Shown: positions 10,263-25,816 of the stretch, piece by piece | How the letters are laid out: the number at the start of each line of letters is the position of its first letter | Numbering within the stretch: position 1 is the first letter of the stretch | Assembly (NCBI GenBank): GCA_963971425.1 | Contig: OZ020519.1 | Location: 18,869,397 to 18,933,396 of the forward strand | Source: Bryoerythrophyllum caledonicum | Lineage: Eukaryota; Streptophyta; Bryopsida; Pottiales; Pottiaceae | Length of the DNA stretch: 64,000 nucleotides | Direction: 5' to 3' | The notes under the pieces: model-generated | Seen by the model: the letters and a program-made list of their open reading frames with translations, nothing else | The model's database searches: none | Told to the model about the DNA's origin: nothing | Program-made: the position numbers and the translations under genes

Positions 10263-11518
10263 TTGACCAATGTATAGGGTAATTGATAATTTTATTGAAT
10301 TTGCATCCAATTTTTTTTTTAAAAGCTTCAATTTAGATATTCATCTTCTTTTGAAACTCTCCTTATGATTTTTTATTGGAGTGTTTTCTTTACCAAAATA
10401 TGGATTGAAAATTAAAACTAATTAGATATACAACATTCAAGGTATTACAACATCTATGGGAAGCTTGATGAATTCAGAAAAATAACATATCAGAGAATTT
10501 TCAAACTTGTAATTCTACTTCGTGATTTTTATTATTCTTCTATTAATCTTTTATCCACCAAAACATTTCTTTTGCAAGGGATTTATGTTACGGTAGTCAA
10601 GATAATTAGTTTTTCTTTATAATAATAATATTTTAAAATAAAAGTAGGTAGTTCACTAATTTAAAGTTAGTAGTCAATAAATCCAAATGTCATGTGTAAA
10701 TTATGGTTGATTGTCTTCAAATCAACACTAATCTAACACTAGTAGAAAAGGGATAGAAATACAACAAAATGGAACACAATTTTTTATAAAAAAAATCTTC
10801 CCAAACTTTGGTGTAATTGGACATTTTTTGGTATTCTTCGTTAGTGTAATTATACCACTTTTCTAAAACTCAAAATTCTTAAAAATATTACATAGATTGG
10901 ATACACCCATAGTACTTCAGACCAAAAAGTGAAAAAGCTTAAATGCCCTAAAATCACCAATTTAAGCGTTCTGGCCTATTTCTGTCACTCCTAAATTTGA
11001 GAAAAGTTTCTCAATCTCTAAACAGGGCATGTAGATACATGCCAATTGTACATTAAAAGAATTTACAAAACATTTGTTGTGTCTTTAGAAATTCAAGGTC
11101 AAAGTAGGTTGAAAAATGCAGAAGACCAAGACCCTCCAGTAGGGTTGGTAAAGGTTAAGTGACCAATGTACCAAACGTAGCACACCAAAAGGACAATCCA
11201 TCGCTGTTTATATCAAGCCATACCAGCATTATCTGTTACACAGCCAGGAATCCATGGTGATATCACTGATGTGTCTTTCTTGTTCCTACTTCCTATATCT
11301 ATGCCATGGAGGAAACAAAATACATCATCTTCTCCATTACAAAGATGACGTCCAAGGCTGTCAAAAATCTTGACTGATGCAGATTTAGGTTGGTACAGAA
11401 GCATACAAAGACTAGAGTAATGGCAGCAAGAAAACCCATAACAGATGATAAGTGAACTAGGCCATAGAACTACAACCTCTGATGGTGCTGCCCATCCAGT
11501 TCAAAGCTGAAGTTGAAG
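10263..11518. other. AT-rich intergenic plus probable MIF 3' untranslated region
   Basis: No coding frame is supported. The part next to 11519 is probably transcribed as the 3' untranslated region of the minus-strand MIF-like gene. CACTAGTAGAAAAGGG near 10738 looks like a CACTA-type end, but no partner end was found. Confidence 0.35.
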
Positions 11519-12767
11519 CTAGAATGTTGAGCCGTTCCAGCCCATGTCAGTCCTCTGTAGATCATACCACAGGGCAACAAATACTATTGGTGAACCACAA
11601 TTCCCGGATGTACCAGTGAAAATGAGTTTTGAACACTTTCGTGAAGTACATGCATACTTATTTCTATGATTAAGTAAAACCGTGTCACAAGAGGATGCAC
11701 AAACTAAATCACTCCCTTATATCGTGTGTTAAGATATCTTTCTGGAGATAGCAAGCGCTTCGGTAGTGGTATCGTTTAGGACCGAAAAGAGAACACCAAA
11801 TTTCCAGTGGATTGTAAAATTCTAAAAACCGTTCACCTTGCAAATTACTTCCTCAATGAATCAATCCAGGTTGGAGTAGGAGCATGGTACATACCTGGAT
11901 ATCAAAGAACTTGATGTAAAACCTCGCAGGTGGCACAGATAATTTGCTCTCTAGAATCTCGGAAATCGCAGCACTCAACTTCTTGTTTGTGTCGGGACCA
12001 ACACCGCCAATCGATATAAGTTCTCCATAGGCAGCAGGCTCTTCAGTGCCTCCAAAACTCATCGGAATGCCGCCACGCAAGGATACCAAGACATACTGAA
12101 AGCAAGCCGACATCCCTGACTCAGAAAATTAACAATCCTACGAACTTATGCATAATTACCAGCTTAAATAGACCAGAGTGTTCTTCAAAAGTAATGCTCG
12201 GGCCTACTTCAAACCGCAAAGAAGGAAACACAAAATCGCATCAAACAAATTCTGAACTAAACTGGAAAAAAGGCCAAAAGCACACTCCATTCAACAATTG
12301 GAAGGACTGCATTCATTTAGCCAGCATGCAGTACGGTATCCAGAACCGCAATTAGCAGTAGCACATTAGTACAAGAACAGAGAGGCTCACAAAACAAAAG
12401 CATATATCATATCCAACTTAAACAAATCGAAAGTGCTACAATGAAGGAGTCTACTAAAGTGAAGCGTCCCTGCGTCAAAACTGCAAGAACTCCATGATTT
12501 CAAGCTTCCTCACTGAACATTCGAAACAAGAACTTCAAGAAACCTCGAGAAAGCCAAAATTACTAAAAGGAATCGTTCGAATAGAAGCCTAAACGCCTCA
12601 ACATGGAGAGAAATTCCTACAAACAACACAGTCCGAAACAAAAACCTGGCACATACCGACTCCGGCTTGCCGAGAAGACTAGCCACGGCTTTGCTGGCGT
12701 CCTTGAGGATATCAGAAGTGACAACGCCGTCGAGCGGCACGTTAGTCTGAATGTTGAGCGTCGGCAT
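11519..12767 (-). CDS. MIF: MIF/D-dopachrome tautomerase-like protein, three exons
   Basis: Encodes a 115-residue member of the macrophage migration inhibitory factor (MIF/MDL) tautomerase family. Members are small trimeric proteins of the cytosol or peroxisome in plants. Minus-strand exons, all with GT/AG borders: 12767-12657 (start MPTLNIQTNVPLDG to GKPES, donor GTATGT), 12095-11895 (YVLVSLRGG, then SFGGTEEPAAYGELISIGG to FDIQ, donor GTATGT) and 11554-11519 (RTDMGWNGSTF, stop TAG). Both introns are phase 0 and fall between residues 37/38 and 104/105. The start is fixed by the family's MPxLN N-terminus, whose Pro2 is the catalytic residue after Met removal. Lys34 lies in the conserved GKPE segment. 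The C-terminal GWNGSTF matches plant MIFs. Length is exactly the family's usual size, and no frameshift is seen, so the gene appears intact. Plant MIF-like proteins often show weak tautomerase activity; activity here is not known. Confidence 0.93.
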
Positions 12768-13640
12768 TGCGCAGAAAGCAAATCACTCGCCGCAAAACCT
12801 ACTCTCACGCCGCAAATCGAATCGACCAGAAACCTTGCGCGAACAATCGAAACAGCGACGCGAAGAACCCGAACATGAGGCGCATCCGGACAACTTCGCC
12901 AACCCCCGCCTTGATTTCATAGATGTAAGACCACCTTTCTACCATTTCCCTAGATTTCCATAAAAATCCCACTCTGCCTAGATTCAGAAAATAACTCTCA
13001 TCCCGTGCTTGAAATCCAATTCCGTCACCACAACCGAACACCTACCAAAGGCGTACATTCTGAACCTCCAAGCCGGTCCCTGTACCTCATTTCGACATCA
13101 CGTAGAATCGAGAAACTTAAATGTCTGCCCTGAGTAGATGACGGAATGAGGTTCTAGAATCTAGGAACCAGAGGACTTTTTCATTTACTGGGTTTTATTT
13201 ACAGAGTTAAAGTACTCAGAAAAGACTTTACTGAAGGGTATTTGAATTTCATGAGACGTGAAGACCTCATTTGAGAGGCAAACGAGAAACTTATTCAATG
13301 TCCATTATTGGGAGGAAGTCATTTTTTTTTATTGATTGATTGGAGTTTTTTTCAATATTATAAGGGAGGTTATTTTACAATATGTGGAATCTAGGGTGGG
13401 TTGCCTGGTTTGACTCTGCAATTTTTGTCATGAAAATCTAGGCTACATTGGTCAGTCTTTGGATGTTCTAGAAGTTGGGGGTAATATTGGTAAAATGGGT
13501 CCATTTTTTCCAATGTATCTGTCTCAGAGGAAATTTCGGAAGAAACTCCATCCAACTTGATAATTCTTAGTCAAGTTTACACCTGGTGCACAACTTTGAA
13601 ACATTCATAGATTTTCCATTTGACTGTATGATCTTAATTA
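12768..13640. promoter_or_regulatory. Upstream region of MIF-like gene
   Basis: The first 300 bp upstream of the MIF start (12768-13080) is noticeably more GC-rich than the rest and is the likely 5' untranslated region and core promoter. No TATA box or defined element could be assigned with confidence. Beyond 13100 the sequence is AT-rich with no gene seen. Confidence 0.35.
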
Positions 13641-14440
13641 AGGAGTATGATGCTCATAGGCCTTCACCGCATGGATTGAAAGATAATAGTGTTTGAAGTG
13701 AAGAAAAAGGTTCATCTTTACTTATCTACATTGAGAGGATCAACAAAGTGTTTGGCTGTACTTGGTGTCAAGTGTTTGTAGTACAGACGGTCTGAATTTT
13801 ACACCATCACGTTGAACATGATATTAGTTCCTTGTATACCGAGTTTTAGAGGTAGAGGAGTGTAGCATATTACCAAAAAAATGTAAGGAGTGGAGGTCCA
13901 AAACTTGCCAATCCACATTTCATTTTTTTGTGTGAACTTAATAAGTTTGAGAATGAGAATCCAAAAGTAGAAGAAGAACTCCACTCTTTGAATGGGGACC
14001 GGAGTGAATAAAGTGTTTGTTTGTTCCTCCACTAAATTAGTAGTATGGAAATACTCCCCCCTCTTGAGGGTAGAGACTATGTAACTAAGGACCAATGGCG
14101 AGTAACGAGTAACCAAAGACCAAGAATCAACTAGAGCCACCTGAGAATTCAAACAATCAATAGGAAGTTGTACACTCTATCTTGTAGTAGAAAAAAAAAA
14201 TACAATATTTATAACATTCAAAAGTCGCACGTTTATTTGGAAACAAATAAGTTTTTTTTGGTACCTTGTCTTGTGGTATATGAAAATGTTTGACTTAAGT
14301 GAAAATGGTTTTTAAACTACAAATAAGATTCTTTAGAAACAAATCTTTAGGAACAAGGTATTATTCATTACTATGAAAAATCAATGTTAATAAGAACTTG
14401 TGGCAAAAATCTTGGAGGTGTTTGGAGTCTCTAGTTTTGC
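13640..14440 (+). repeat. Dispersed element ('GTGTAGCATATT' family) with a nested insertion
   Basis: Blocks such as ATAGTGTTTGAAGT, GAGTGTAGCATATT, AGGAGTGGAGGT, TGGTACCTTGTCTTG and GAAAATGTTTGACTTAA occur in the same order at 62860-63645. They occur in reverse order inside 45923-46835. In this copy, about 190 bp (13970-14160) of the GAAGAAGAACTCC repeat is inserted between the flanking homologous blocks. Confidence 0.6.
13970..14160 (+). repeat. GAAGAAGAACTCC dispersed repeat, nested
   Basis: The sequence GAAGAAGAACTCCACTC, then GGGGACCGGAGTGAATAAAG, GTTTGTTCC and CCCTCTTGAGGGTAGAG, is the reverse complement of the copy at 59610-59768. It sits inside another dispersed element, so it inserted later. 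Confidence 0.6.
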
Positions 14441-14499
14441 ACTTAAAATAGCATGACTCCTCTTCTAGATGTCCACTGTGAAAATAAATCATATTTTCA

Positions 14500-15035
14500 T
14501 GAAAATTAAAAAATATCCCCCACCATAATTGGGTGGACTAGGGCTTTTTTTTTCTTCACAATTTTAGCTAGCATGGCGACACAAAATTTTTGGAGACCAC
14601 ACATGTGGCGACACAAAGTTTCTACTAAAACCATACAAAACCAAATTTTCTCCATAAATATCTTTTTTGGAGAATCCATCTCCATAAACATAGATTTGTA
14701 TATCCTTTTTGGCGACAAATGGAGTCCCTATTGTTCACTAGTAGCAATATGGCGACATGGAAACGGCCATCAATTCAATTTTGGCAATATCAAATATAAA
14801 ACCATAATTTTCCCACTTTTGGGGGAATATTCGTTTGGGGAAAAAAAATCGTCATTTGGCTCTATACCGCCCAAAATAATGCCCTAGAGTGGACTATGGT
14901 GGTAGATATTTATGGATAAAATTTGAAAAAAATATATTTATGGAGCAAATTTACGTCGGCATGGGGATTTGAACTTACAACCACCTCTCCAATGTGCCAT
15001 GACTCAAACCACTACACCAAGGCCATGGTGCCTTT
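14500..15035 (-). mobile_element. SINE-like element with tRNA-related head
   Basis: Read on the minus strand, 15035-14955 begins GGCCTTGGTGTAGTGGTTTG, resembling a pol III A box. It continues to GAGGTGGTTGTAAGTTCAAA, resembling a B box. The same head occurs at 18415-18490. The block CCCCACCATAATTGGGTGGAC near 14515 also occurs at 18380-18402, suggesting a shared tail. The middle (14570-14890) has no clear counterpart and may be a further insertion. Confidence 0.5.
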
Positions 15036-16757
15036 CTCTAAATCCCAGTACGAAGTAGTTTTTCTTTCCTTTGAGAATGAAGAAGGTCGGAACATCATGT
15101 TGCATGTTTCTTTTCCTTCTTTTAACTTATTAGTAAATTTTATAGCTAATTAGGGTTGATTTTCATGATTTTGAATGAGCAAAGAGGTCATTACTCATTG
15201 TATCTTTGTCTCGGTTTACAGACAACTCTACTATATGATAAATTGTAAAGTGTATGAGCCAAAACAAGCCTCATCTTTTATAAAGCCACGATCCAAAAGC
15301 TAATATCAAAGTTAATCAAAGTAGAATATGAAACGATAATTGATGATTTTGTAAAAAAATATAGATAGAGTGGTTGATACTAAATCCACCCCATTTCCTA
15401 TTCTAGGGCTTTCTTGTTTTTTAATTCCATCATTTCTAAAAGCCCAATACCAAAAGTTGACTTTCATTAGTCCCTAAAGGACCATAATTATGTTTCATAA
15501 GAGATGTTTTTAAAATGCAATTTTCTTACAAATGTACACACAAGCATAAATGATGTGTATTTTAAATATATTAATCTAAATTGTCTTTGTCTTTAATTAT
15601 TACACCATTATCCCTATTACATGTTATTAATAATGTTAAATTAAAATGTAATAGCTTCTTATCTTTTATGATTGCAGGCTTTGGTTTGTTTTGGCTGGTT
15701 TAGCTTCTCCATTTTACATAATAACCATAAATAATGCCTTCAATCACACTAAACAAATTTCAAGATAATTTGGCTTTAAACACTTGACTCAGGCTATTGA
15801 TTGCACTTGCTTCAACATCAAATATTCTTGTACCTTACAATGTGCACATAAATGGATTTGAAGAATCATTTGAATCGTATGCAATTCCCATGTGATTTTT
15901 TCTTCTCTACAAATGGTTATGCATTCATATTCAACTTACACATGACATTTATTTTTTCTTTTCATGAGATGCTCGTAATTGCCCATCTAGCATTAAAAAT
16001 GTCAAATTTACAAGATTGATTACTTTGTTTGTTTTGGATATGTTGTTGTTGCATCAAACTGTCCAAAGCACCTATTAATTTTTTAAGGAAAATATAACTG
16101 GCAAATGTACTTTCCTTTCAGAAGCTTTCATACACGATGCTTCTAGTTAAACAAGGACATTACCAAAAAAATAAAATGGACAGCTCAAGTTTTAAAATAA
16201 AAAATGATATAACTACAACATTAACCATAAACCAATATGAAATTATATATATATACATATATATATATAATTTGTAATAGATCTTTTGATCCCTAAGACC
16301 TCAAAGTAAGAATATGGGTTTCTAGAGGCATTGGAGGAGTCTGTATTATTCAAGTCTTGAAGCGATTTTATTTTTTTGTTAAATGGGAAAATGAAGTGCT
16401 TTGTGGAAGTAAATTTTTATGGGAATTGGATATGTAAGTGAAAAGTTACAATCAAATATGTCAATCAAAAGTAAATTTTGATGAAGCCATGCAATGTGGA
16501 GTAGGTACCAAAAAAAAATCTTCAATTCCACATAGAATTGAAATATTGTTTTCTCTTGTTTTTCCCAAACCAGTAGCATATATACTTATTCATTTACTAT
16601 TTTGATTTGCATTTACAAAGAATTGAAATCACAAAAAATCTAAATGTATTTTGCCAAATCTGAAACCTCTATTCTTTGCACATTTTTTCATTTATCAATT
16701 AAATCAAAGTTTGTCAATCCTCCAAATGCAAGGATAAAGAAACCATTCTTCTTCACT
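15036..16757. other. AT-rich intergenic, no gene seen
   Basis: No supported coding frame. A TTAGTCCCTAAAGGACC motif near 15466 resembles the end of a TTAA-type MITE, but its partner was not identified. An (AT)n tract lies at 16243-16271. Confidence 0.4.
16243..16271. repeat. (AT)n microsatellite
   Basis: About 14 AT units interrupted once by C (ATATACATAT). Confidence 0.9.
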
Positions 16758-17530
16758 TTAACCCTTTGGCCCCCAATTCATGTTTCTCCAAAACCAAGAT
16801 ATGTACTGATTCTTTTATTTGAACTAAATTTGATGGAAATACAATGGCTAATTTTGGTATCCAACCTTACAAAATTAAACTCAAACCATGACTTGAACTT
16901 TGGAATTTTTTTGCACAACATCCAAAGTTGATGCAAAAGATCATAGTGTTTAAAGTCACTATATTAGTAAATAATGTGGACATTGGAGGGTATACTACTT
17001 TATCCATCAATAGATTCTTGCAAGAATTTTTGTACCTTGAATAAAACAAGTTCACACATGCACTAGGTTGATAGTTTCCCATTGACATATCATATGTGAA
17101 GAAAATATTTATACATGATTGTTGATGATTTTTTAACTTTTGGCAACAGTACTTGATTGTATACAAAATTTTCCAAACTTATACGAATAAAAACAAAAGT
17201 TTTGTATGCAATGAGAGAAAATCAACAATCACAAAACAATGAAAAATCCCTTAAAGACAAATTTCAATCAAAGTTTAAGACCAAAATCATTTTGCATCTG
17301 TACAAAATGTAACATAGTATGTGGCATGGTATTCATTGTATTTTAGTGTATTTGATGTATTTTTTGTTGTATTCCTAGCTTTTCCATGAGTTCTATAACT
17401 CCAAATCATGATATGATTTTTGAAGAGTATTCACGTAAAGTGTGTGCAAGTTCACTACCTAATTTCATGCAAATTGAGTTTTAACACCTCCAGAGTCCCA
17501 TTTTGGGTCTCGTGGGCTCCAAAGGATTAA
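16758..17530 (+). mobile_element. TTAA-bounded element (773 bp)
   Basis: Ends are TTAA-CCCTTTGGCCC and GGGCTCCAAAGGA-TTAA, an imperfect inverted repeat. The left 350 bp is repeated at 63650-64000: shared blocks are TTTGATGGAAATACAATG, CATGACTTGAACTTTGG, ATCAATAGATTCTTGCAAGA and GCACTAGGTTGATAG. No transposase frame is present, so it is non-autonomous. Confidence 0.65.
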
Positions 17531-17994
17531 ACACAATAATCTTCCAATCTCTTGCTACAAAAAATAATGAAAAATCAACAACTTGTTGTAGTTCATATCA
17601 AGATCCCATGGTTGGAACACAAAATAAGGTTATTACAAATTTTTGTTTACACTCACTATACTAAATGGGGAGTTTTTAAGAGTGTTTTCAATTTAGAAAT
17701 GCGACAAAGATATCTTAAGACACCAAACCAAACCAAACCAAAAGAAAATTAAACTTATAATTTGGAATTTGTGAGAATGTCATACACTTTGAGTGTTTTA
17801 CACATCAATGTGCACCTCCAAGTCCTGTGCCATCACTTTCCATTTCATAGGGGTACCAAAAGGGACATGTTCCATTGCAAGTCCGTGTCCTAGCTCACAA
17901 ATTGTGTCAAGGTTGGTCAACCATGTAGAAAACAAACACAAACTTCAGATAATAGAAGTATTACTATGAAGTTGACATAAACTTAATGGGCATG

Positions 17995-18250
17995 AGAAGA
18001 AGAAGAACTCCAGTCCCCGAAGGAGACCAGCGTGAATATAGTGTAATACCGTAATTACACAAGTATCACATAGATATTATATGAGTATGACCTAGATATT
18101 ACACAAGTATCTCATAGATATTATATGAGTATGACCTTGGCATCATATGGGTATCACCTTAGACAAAATGTAAATATTTTCCAAGAAATTCGGACACCGG
18201 CCATTTTGAATTAATTATGTACGAAGTAGACCTCCACGTAGGGTAGAACT
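17995..18250 (+). repeat. Composite of dispersed repeats
   Basis: 17995-18045 carries the GAAGAAGAAGAACTCC signature. 18046-18235 is a copy of the 10138-10262 family with internally duplicated units (ATAGATATTATATGAGTATG twice, 56 bp apart) and the shared GAATTAATTATGTA block. Confidence 0.5.
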
Positions 18251-18379
18251 ACCCCCCCATCTCGAGGGTAAACATTTTTCTACACTAAATGCTTCCCTAC
18301 ACTAATTGCCTTACAGACAACCGACATGTCATCTCCCCCAAGGGCTTTGTGAGTCCCCATACAACGAGGCCTTGGGACC

Positions 18380-18495
18380 CCCACCATAATTGGGTGGACT
18401 ATGGTGGTAGGCACCACGCCGGCAGTAGGACTTGAACTCACAACCACCTCACCGGTGTGCCATGACTCAAACCACTACACCAAGGCCGTGGTGCC
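18380..18495 (-). mobile_element. SINE-like element, tRNA-related head
   Basis: The minus strand from 18490 reads CCTTGGTGTAGTGGTTTGAG, and about 35 bp on GTTGTGAGTTCAAGTCC. The spacing and sequence fit pol III A and B boxes of tRNA-derived SINEs. The tail block ACCATAATTGGGTGGAC is shared with 14515-14535. It is not a tRNA gene: the cloverleaf is not complete. Confidence 0.5.
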
Positions 18496-18525
18496 TTCAT
18501 GGGCATGACTACTATCATGCACATA

Positions 18526-18671
18526 CACTTAGCCTTTCCAACTCACTTTTCCCTCTTCCAAAAGCACATTTTACACCCAAATGTTCCCTTGAGTACGGCA
18601 CTTAGCCTTTCCAACTCACTTTTCCCTCTTCCAACGCACATTTTGTACCCAAATGTTCCCAAGAGTACGGT
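18526..18671 (+). repeat. 73-bp tandem duplication
   Basis: A unit starting CACTTAGCCTTTCCAACTCA occurs at 18526 and again at 18599 with few differences. It is about 0.9 kb upstream of the kinase start codon. Confidence 0.85.
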
Positions 18672-19421
18672 ATTAAAGGATCAGGGGCACACCAACAAAC
18701 TCCCTATAACCTTGACCCTTTTCTACGTCAAAACAAAACGGAACGCCCACAATCAAATTGCGGTCTACGAGTCCAAAAACAAGCCCAAACTTTCTACCAG
18801 GAGATCACGTGTCCAGAAAATTAGAAAATGATACTTCCCACATTTGAGCGGTAATATGAGTTCCCCTTTACTGCACCAAAACTTTTACCAATCCCAAACT
18901 CACAAGACTTTTACCAATCCCAGAGGTAATAAAGTCCGAAGACTTTTACCGATCCCCGAGACTTAATTCCCGAGACTTGGACCATAACTTCAAGTCTTCA
19001 CCCGCTCATTGATTGACTCGAGGGTAAATTCCTTGTTACCCGGAAAACTTTACCAGAAGGGAACAGGTAAAAAGAGGAGCAGGAGCAAAATGAAGTTTAA
19101 ACGGCCACTCCCACTCTTGGATGAATGCGGGGGTAAGAACGAATGTGGATGGATGAAACCACGAAAGCGGATGAAGAAGCGCATGAAGAAGGGGAAGCAT
19201 TCAAAACCTAGAAACTTGGCAACAACGCTTTCGGAGCTTTGCATCGGAGAAGAAGACCCTCGCTAGAGACGTTCGCCATTTTCTTCCAGCGGGATTGCGG
19301 AGAGCGAGGGGTTGAGAGAGAAGGAGGAGCGGTAGAGAGGATGCGACATGCTAGGGGACGGGATTTATTGCGGTAGTGGAGGAGGCGAGGGAGAGCGGGA
19401 ATGTGGTGTTAGGTAGGAGGC

Positions 19422-19455
<34 letters not shown>

Positions 19456-19509
19456 GAGAGAGAGAGAGAGAGAGGGACAGGGAGGGAGAGGGAGTAAAGG
19501 CCCGATGCA
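18672..19509 (+). promoter_or_regulatory. Upstream and 5' leader of the kinase gene
   Basis: GC content rises from about 19020 toward the start codon, as expected for a promoter and 5' untranslated region. A degenerate repeat of GACTTTTACCAATCCC lies at 18890-18965. A (GA)n tract is 35-90 bp before the ATG. The transcription start cannot be placed. Confidence 0.45.
19423..19475 (+). repeat. (GA)n microsatellite in kinase 5' leader
   Basis: About 25 GA units with one T interruption, directly upstream of the kinase start codon. GA/CT repeats in plant 5' leaders can bind BPC/GAGA-type factors; such a role here is inference. Long SLSLSL-type frames across it on the minus strand are artefacts. 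Confidence 0.9.
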
Positions 19510-24076
<4,567 letters not shown>

Positions 24077-25626
24077 ACAGCTTGCAGCATGGAGCATTCT
24101 TCTTCTTCAAGTGGTTGTGTACTTCTGACTTCATTTGCTGCTTCGCTTCTTCTCTGTGGTGACAGGCTTCTCTTCTGCGTAAGCTTTATGCACGACCCCT
24201 ACCTTCCTGTTAGCATTCTGGAGTTCGTGGAAGTAGTGTCACCTCTTATGATCAGTCTGGCATCAGTATCCTTTTCATGATTGATTTATGAAGCAGAAGT
24301 ATGGACCTTTTTCAGACAGCAAATGGGGCCGCAACATGTGCTCGCATGAAGTATCATAGTGAAATTTAGGAGCACTTCGGCACACATTCAGTGCTTTTAT
24401 TGGAGTTTAAAGTTGTGGAAATGATATTTTCTAGGGAGGGTCTATGAGGTAGTGAGTGGAATGTATAGACCGGCGCATCCATTAAGCGATCATTGGAGTG
24501 CCATTCTTTAATTAGCTTCGAGTGCACGCCAACCGAGCATGTGGTTAGTAACGTCAATGTCGCTTAGTGTAGCCTTCCATTCTGATTGTCAGACACTGTC
24601 ACTATGTCATTAGTGTTTGACTGTAGGCAGCCACTACGGCTTGCCCAATTTCTGGGACCGCCCTCCTCCCACATTGTATCACTTGAGCTGTTCAATTATT
24701 GTTCATAATTTTGTGACCCGAATATTAATCCTACTCATGGTTGGTGCAATTACCCGGTTTTCTGTGTCTGTTGTATGGGTTTGCTCTATTTTATCATAAA
24801 GATCTATTGTTCTCACCGTGGGAACTGAAAGTTACAGTGTCCTGCTTCGCGATGCAGCTGTGGGGAATCCAAACCAGGTATTTCTAATATAATTTCGTTT
24901 GTGTTCTTTATAGTTTTATGATTGAATTCGTCTCATTTGATTGCAGTTAAAGTTTGTACAGTACTTCTGAGTTGACATTCCATTAATCGGACAATCAGTA
25001 CAGTTCTGCCATCAGTACAGTTCTGCCGTCAGGTTTCAGGCTATCAGCTGTCACTTCGTTATCATTCATTTTAACTCAATAATCTCTCCTAGATGTAATT
25101 TATTTTTTGTGGTATAGTGCAGAATTTCTGTACCAGATGTGTTTGCCAGGTCCAAGGGATTCTCTACATCACTAGGACTAGCAACGTTTCTGAAATGAAG
25201 TTGCCAGTGATGGATGCTAGGGGTGGTAGCAAGATTCGATTCGTGGTGAGTGACCTGAGTTTGCCTTTCGCTGTGCCAGCAACTCGCCATGCAAGAGAGA
25301 ATATGCTCAAACGACGGAGTGGCTCCTCCGGTGCATGAGCCTGTCACTTCGGTTCTGCACAACCTTCCAAATTCTTGTCAGTTCTTTGAAGACGTTTGTC
25401 CGTTTCTAGGAGCTACAGGAGCTCTTTGATCCCAAGAGTCAAGGGTTGATGTTGCTACTGTAGGCTTCTATCCCTATCAAATTTCCTAATTATTTCTTAA
25501 TTTATAAATACGCGCCCCTTAAACCCTAGTGATGCAGAAATGCGTTTCCTTTCAGACTTCTTCCCACTGAAGCATACACAGAGTAGATCATGAAGAGGGG
25601 TGAGTTGTGAACCAATTGAACTGCAG
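24077..25626 (+). other. Kinase 3' flank, no second gene recognised
   Basis: This stretch is less AT-rich than typical intergenic DNA here and the first part is probably 3' untranslated sequence of the kinase. An 18-bp unit (ATCAGTACAGTTCTGCC) is tandemly repeated near 24996-25030. Short open frames (for example 25117-25338) have no recognised domain. Confidence 0.35.
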
Positions 25627-25816
25627 GTTTGGAAGGAGCTGTGGCAAGCGCATCAAGGAGCGCTGGGTCTGATCGCGTCTCATCCATATCGTCTGGAGCT
25701 CTGGAGCTTGGGATTGTGCGAACCTTCGGAGGAAGTCGTAAGTCCACACCTCCTTCCCAAGCACTTGCATTCTTATTCAAAGAGGGTGATGATGGTGATC
25801 GTCTTACAGTCATAGG
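25627..25816 (+). CDS. Exon-like open frame of unknown origin
   Basis: An open frame (GAVASASRSAGSDRV, GALELGIVRTFGG, LAFLFKEGDDGDRLTVIG) starts just after an acceptor-like CTGCAG and ends at a donor-like GTGAGA. Base composition is more coding-like than its flanks. I do not recognise the protein and could not link it to other exons. It could be an exon of a decayed gene, a noncoding exon, or chance. Confidence 0.25.

Noticed and set aside
10738-10760. CACTA transposon end (CACTAGTAGAAAAGGG)
   Set aside because: No inverted partner or target duplication was found.
18410-18490. tRNA gene
   Set aside because: A-box and B-box-like motifs are present but a complete cloverleaf cannot be drawn, and a related copy exists at 14955-15035, so a SINE head is more likely.
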